This document shows positions 62,037 to 64,000 of a DNA stretch of 64,000 nucleotides, piece by piece. The stretch comes from JACRCG01 sp964524835 (GTDB taxonomy: Bacteria; Desulfobacterota; Desulfuromonadia; Geobacterales; Pseudopelobacteraceae): assembly GCA_964524835.1 (NCBI GenBank), contig CAZGEG010000009.1:67908-131907 (forward strand). Direction: 5' to 3'. The notes under the pieces were generated by a model. That model worked only from the letters and a program-made list of their open reading frames with translations. It was not told the DNA's origin and ran no database searches. Both the position numbers and the translations under genes were made by a program. Position 1 is the stretch's first letter, and each line of letters starts with the position of its first letter.

Positions 62037-62087
62037 AAGGTCACAGCATTGGATATACTGAGTAGACAAAAAAGAGAGGAATAAGCA

Positions 62088-62450
62088 ATGAATGTTTCAA
62101 TAGTGCATAAATCGAATGTCAAGAACGGAGTACTGGATGATCTGGCCAGAGAATTGCCGGTTATTATGTCGGAAGTACTGGAAGTGCCGGGAGGGAAATT
62201 AGCCATACTCAAACCGGAACAGGTTTCACTGCAGTTTTCTCAAGCAAGCAGCCGTGATGTCGGCCCGGATATCAGGATTATGGTGTTCGCCCGCACCAAT
62301 ATTCCACGTGCATCTACAGAAAAAAATCTGGCCAAGTCGATTCTTAAAGAGGTTACCGCAGTAGCAGCCACGTCCGGCGCTAAATACTCGGTTAACATCC
62401 GCCTGTACCTGATGGAGATCGGCAAGGCGGAGTATTCACCGGACATATAG
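62088..62450 (+). CDS. Small protein of unknown function, tautomerase-like in appearance
   Basis: Protein of 120 aa, without signal peptide. The middle shows alternating strand-helix pattern (KLAILKPEQVSLQFSQASSR, DIRIMVFARTNIPR, NIRLYLMEIGKAEYSPDI) that recalls the small tautomerase/MIF or CHMI fold, but no catalytic Pro1 is at the N terminus. The ATG at 62088 has AGAGGAATAAG upstream. It follows the decayed dctA by about 50 bases. No function is assigned. Confidence 0.7.
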   Translation: MNVSIVHKSNVKNGVLDDLARELPVIMSEVLEVPGGKLAILKPEQVSLQFSQASSRDVGPDIRIMVFARTNIPRASTEKNLAKSILKEVTAVAATSGAKYSVNIRLYLMEIGKAEYSPDI

Positions 62451-62952
62451 GAGAGCGAAAGATCGTATATACCGGCTTATGCTAAATATTGCCGGTTGCC
62501 ACAATAAACGGGGTAAAAAGCCCTATCGGGACAAACAAGAGCCGCCTTACCCACAAGGGTAGCGCGGCACTTTTTCACAACACCTTGAAATTGCACACGA
62601 ATAAAAAATGTACACATCTGATACAAAAAACCGTCAGGTGGCATGACCAAAATTAGTGTCCGATTTGGGAAGCGGGGATTTGTTGTCCTGGCAAGGAAAT
62701 CGAGGGATTGCGCGGAGGCGTACGACCGTACGCCGCACAAGCAAGACCGAAGATTGACACCGCCAGGGCGGAAAAGCACCCTTTCCGGACGGAGACTAAT
62801 TAAAAGCGGGATAAGGTCTGTGGTAACGATTATTCCTTTAGAAATAAATTAAACCCGTTACCAAAACTAATGCACATAAAATAATTGGATAGATCATTGA
62901 ATTTCCCACCTCCCCTCTCGTTTAAAATACAATATTTTCTGCCTTTACTCCA
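62451..62952. other. 502-base gap with a repeat hairpin; no supported gene
   Basis: The first 130 bases include a hairpin element (see 62537-62576). A short stem GGCGTAC/GTACGCC lies at about 62717-62735. A 69-codon ORF (62643-62852) has a His/Arg-rich product with no family resemblance and no good start site. Confidence 0.5.
62537..62576 (-). repeat. Hairpin element, copy 1
   Basis: Reading the minus strand it contains GAAAAAGTGCCGCGCTA, CCTTGTGGGTAAGGCGGCTCTT. A second diverged copy with the same order of blocks is at 63762-63806. The stem GCCGCCTTACCC/GGGTAGCGCGGC is near perfect. Confidence 0.6.
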
Positions 62953-63288
62953 TTACATGAATTCCGGAGCATCCGGCTGAGTACCGAAGCATGTAAAACA
63001 ATGCTCGAATCCCATTCTCCGTATTGCCTGGCGCAAACTGCCGGAGAGATTGACCAGCGCCGGCTCCACCCCCCTGAATCTGGCACACTGCATCCATACG
63101 TACAGCAGCTGCAGACCGCTTATGTCGGCGGTGCCGATCTTCCCGCAATCGATGCGGAACTTCTTTGCACCCCCTGATGCTACCTGCTGCAAAGAAACAG
63201 ACAATGAATTGATAATGTTGTCGGTCACTCCTGAATGGGTCAAGTCTCCCTGCAGATGTGCAACCGTACCTTCCGTGCATATTTTCAT
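62953..63288 (-). CDS. STAS-domain protein (anti-sigma-antagonist type)
   Basis: Protein of 111 aa consisting of a single STAS domain: VAHLQGDLTHSGVTDNIINS, FRIDCGKIGTADISGLQLLY and a C-terminal helix. The site normally phosphorylated in STAS proteins (DSSG-type) reads ADISG, so a Ser is retained. The ATG at 63288 has GGGGAG upstream. There is no kinase or sigma gene near, so the partner is unknown. The closest domain neighbour in this window is none. Confidence 0.8.
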   Translation of the reverse strand: MKICTEGTVAHLQGDLTHSGVTDNIINSLSVSLQQVASGGAKKFRIDCGKIGTADISGLQLLYVWMQCARFRGVEPALVNLSGSLRQAIRRMGFEHCFTCFGTQPDAPEFM

Positions 63289-63665
63289 GATTGACTCCCC
63301 GGCATAGTTTAAGATCTTGATCACTTACCACCACCGCAGTTCCGTATCCAAAGATACTTGTTAACAGCATTTCAAAATCCTTCATCACCCCGTTCCCAAA
63401 AACAGTTGTATATCGTTTTGGGGAGAGCGGGAGAGGCTTAAATCAATATCGCAATTAGCCTGCCAATAGTTGAGTGCATGCCGATTAACAGAATAAGTCA
63501 TATTAAACCGGATGATAGCTCACTTATTTGTCGGGCTGAGGAGCCTCGGCTCATTCCACAAGCCTCAGGTATTGGTGGATAACCACAACTTTTGATTGTC
63601 AGCCTCAACATATTGAGGCCTGTTCGAAACATGTGAGTGATAAATGCAAACAGGGAGGTATAAAT

Positions 63666-63818
63666 ATGTGTACGATTGAACAATTGAAACTTTGTGTCTG
63701 CAGTGACATAAATTGTCACTACAGGCATAAGCTGGCAGAACAAAAAACAATAAAATGGCAAAAAAGAGCCGCGCTTAGCCTCAAAAGGATAGCGCGGCTC
63801 TTTTTCGTAAAACCATAA
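63666..63818 (+). CDS. Possible small Cys/His-rich protein
   Basis: Frame of 50 aa behind a strong GGGAGG ribosome site. The middle (CVCSDINCHYRH) is Cys/His-rich and could bind metal. The last third runs through the terminator-like hairpin, so its end may be accidental and the true product shorter or absent. Nothing is recognised. Confidence 0.35.
   Translation: MCTIEQLKLCVCSDINCHYRHKLAEQKTIKWQKRAALSLKRIARLFFVKP
63762..63806 (-). repeat. Hairpin element, copy 2
   Basis: Near-perfect stem AAAAAGAGCCGCGCT with AGCGCGGCTCTTTTT, having an interior TAGCC/GGATA. It shares GAAAAAG.GCCGCGCTA and further flanking blocks with 62537-62576, and ends in T and A runs on both strands, so it may also terminate transcription. 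Confidence 0.65.
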
Positions 63819-64000
63819 AATGGCACAGAGTAGAAAATAAAAGCATATTGTGGCAGCAACTGCGAGAAACAGTAAACAGCACGGATGACAGAAGCTTGAA
63901 GGTATGGAGTGGCTGTCCACAATACTGAGGAAGCAGATGTTATTTCGGTCCTGTAAATAATTTTGTGTAAATGGTTTTTTCGGTCTTTTACAAAACAGGC

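Larger units (their letters stand above)
63289..64000. other. 712-base end region with a repeat hairpin and one possible small ORF
   Basis: Besides the hairpin copy (63762-63806) and the small ORF at 63666, I see only AT-rich sequence. Long minus-strand frame 63498-63920 has an unlikely composition and overlaps the hairpin. The sequence continues past the window edge. Confidence 0.5.

Noticed and set aside
63498..63920. Minus-strand 140-aa frame near the window end
   Set aside because: Runs through the repeat hairpin and has no start signal. Its hydrophobic start is probably an artefact of AT-rich sequence.

Overview
The window reads as a chromosomal segment of a Geobacter-like member of the Desulfuromonadia (Geobacterales). 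The signs are several multiheme c-type cytochromes with dense CxxCH motifs, an OmcA/MtrC-family decaheme lipoprotein beside an outer-membrane barrel, the Geobacter-type CX4CH heme-motif lipoprotein, an NtrB/NtrC pair behind dusB, a GGDEF-EAL regulator, a formate dehydrogenase module and selA. The genus is inferred from gene content only; no rRNA or tRNA gene was seen.

Layout. 1-6420: a porin-cytochrome cluster (3' end of a barrel gene, pentaheme lipoprotein, CX4CH lipoprotein, fibronectin-III lipoprotein, decaheme OmcA/MtrC protein), closed by a strong terminator. 6582-7529: mtgA. 7723-15818: an accessory island, visibly more AT-rich from about 9.2 kb, with two proteins of unknown role, then a compact operon of cytosine-5 methyltransferase, a giant protein with two GHKL ATPase domains, a receiver-like protein and the Vsr endonuclease, then a zeta-toxin remnant with a small ORF. 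15924-20154: rlmN, rhlE and a YhaM-like OB/HD nuclease. 20231-25041: a chalcogen cluster of tetR, dsrE-like gene, an 11-heme cytochrome interrupted by one in-frame UGA with a SECIS-like hairpin, a two-domain rhodanese, and convergent selA. 25101-36966: housekeeping genes (ntrC, ntrB, dusB, tatA, hsp20, recO, an HD-GYP variant, mfd, glmU). 37027-42993: four genes with 4-base stop/start overlaps, a receiver-PAS-GGDEF-EAL protein followed by a three-subunit formate dehydrogenase. 43168-50965: a small lipoprotein, then a minus-strand dipeptide/nickel-type ABC transporter operon with a hydrolase, a leucine-carboxyl-methyltransferase-type enzyme and a TetR regulator. 51391-55611: hicAB, a cupin, a MocR regulator divergent from an FMN-binding protein, a small winged-helix protein and pagL. 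55785-61402: a GNAT-histidine kinase fusion, a type III polyketide synthase, a B12-type radical SAM enzyme and a methyltransferase. 61635-64000: a decayed dctA, a small unknown gene, a STAS protein and two diverged copies of a hairpin element.

Two stand-out systems. First, the cytochrome at 21450-22649 is best explained as a selenoprotein: the only in-frame stop is UGA at codon 48, the signal peptide and first heme motif lie before it and ten heme motifs after it, a perfect 8-bp stem with a GGU loop starts 9 nt after the UGA, and selA lies about 1 kb downstream. Second, the methylase/Vsr locus carries what looks like its own phosphorelay: an N-terminal MORC/MutL-like ATPase fused to a histidine-kinase-like core, followed by a protein with all the landmark residues of a receiver domain. 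Both readings rest on motifs read by eye and need alignment and experiment.
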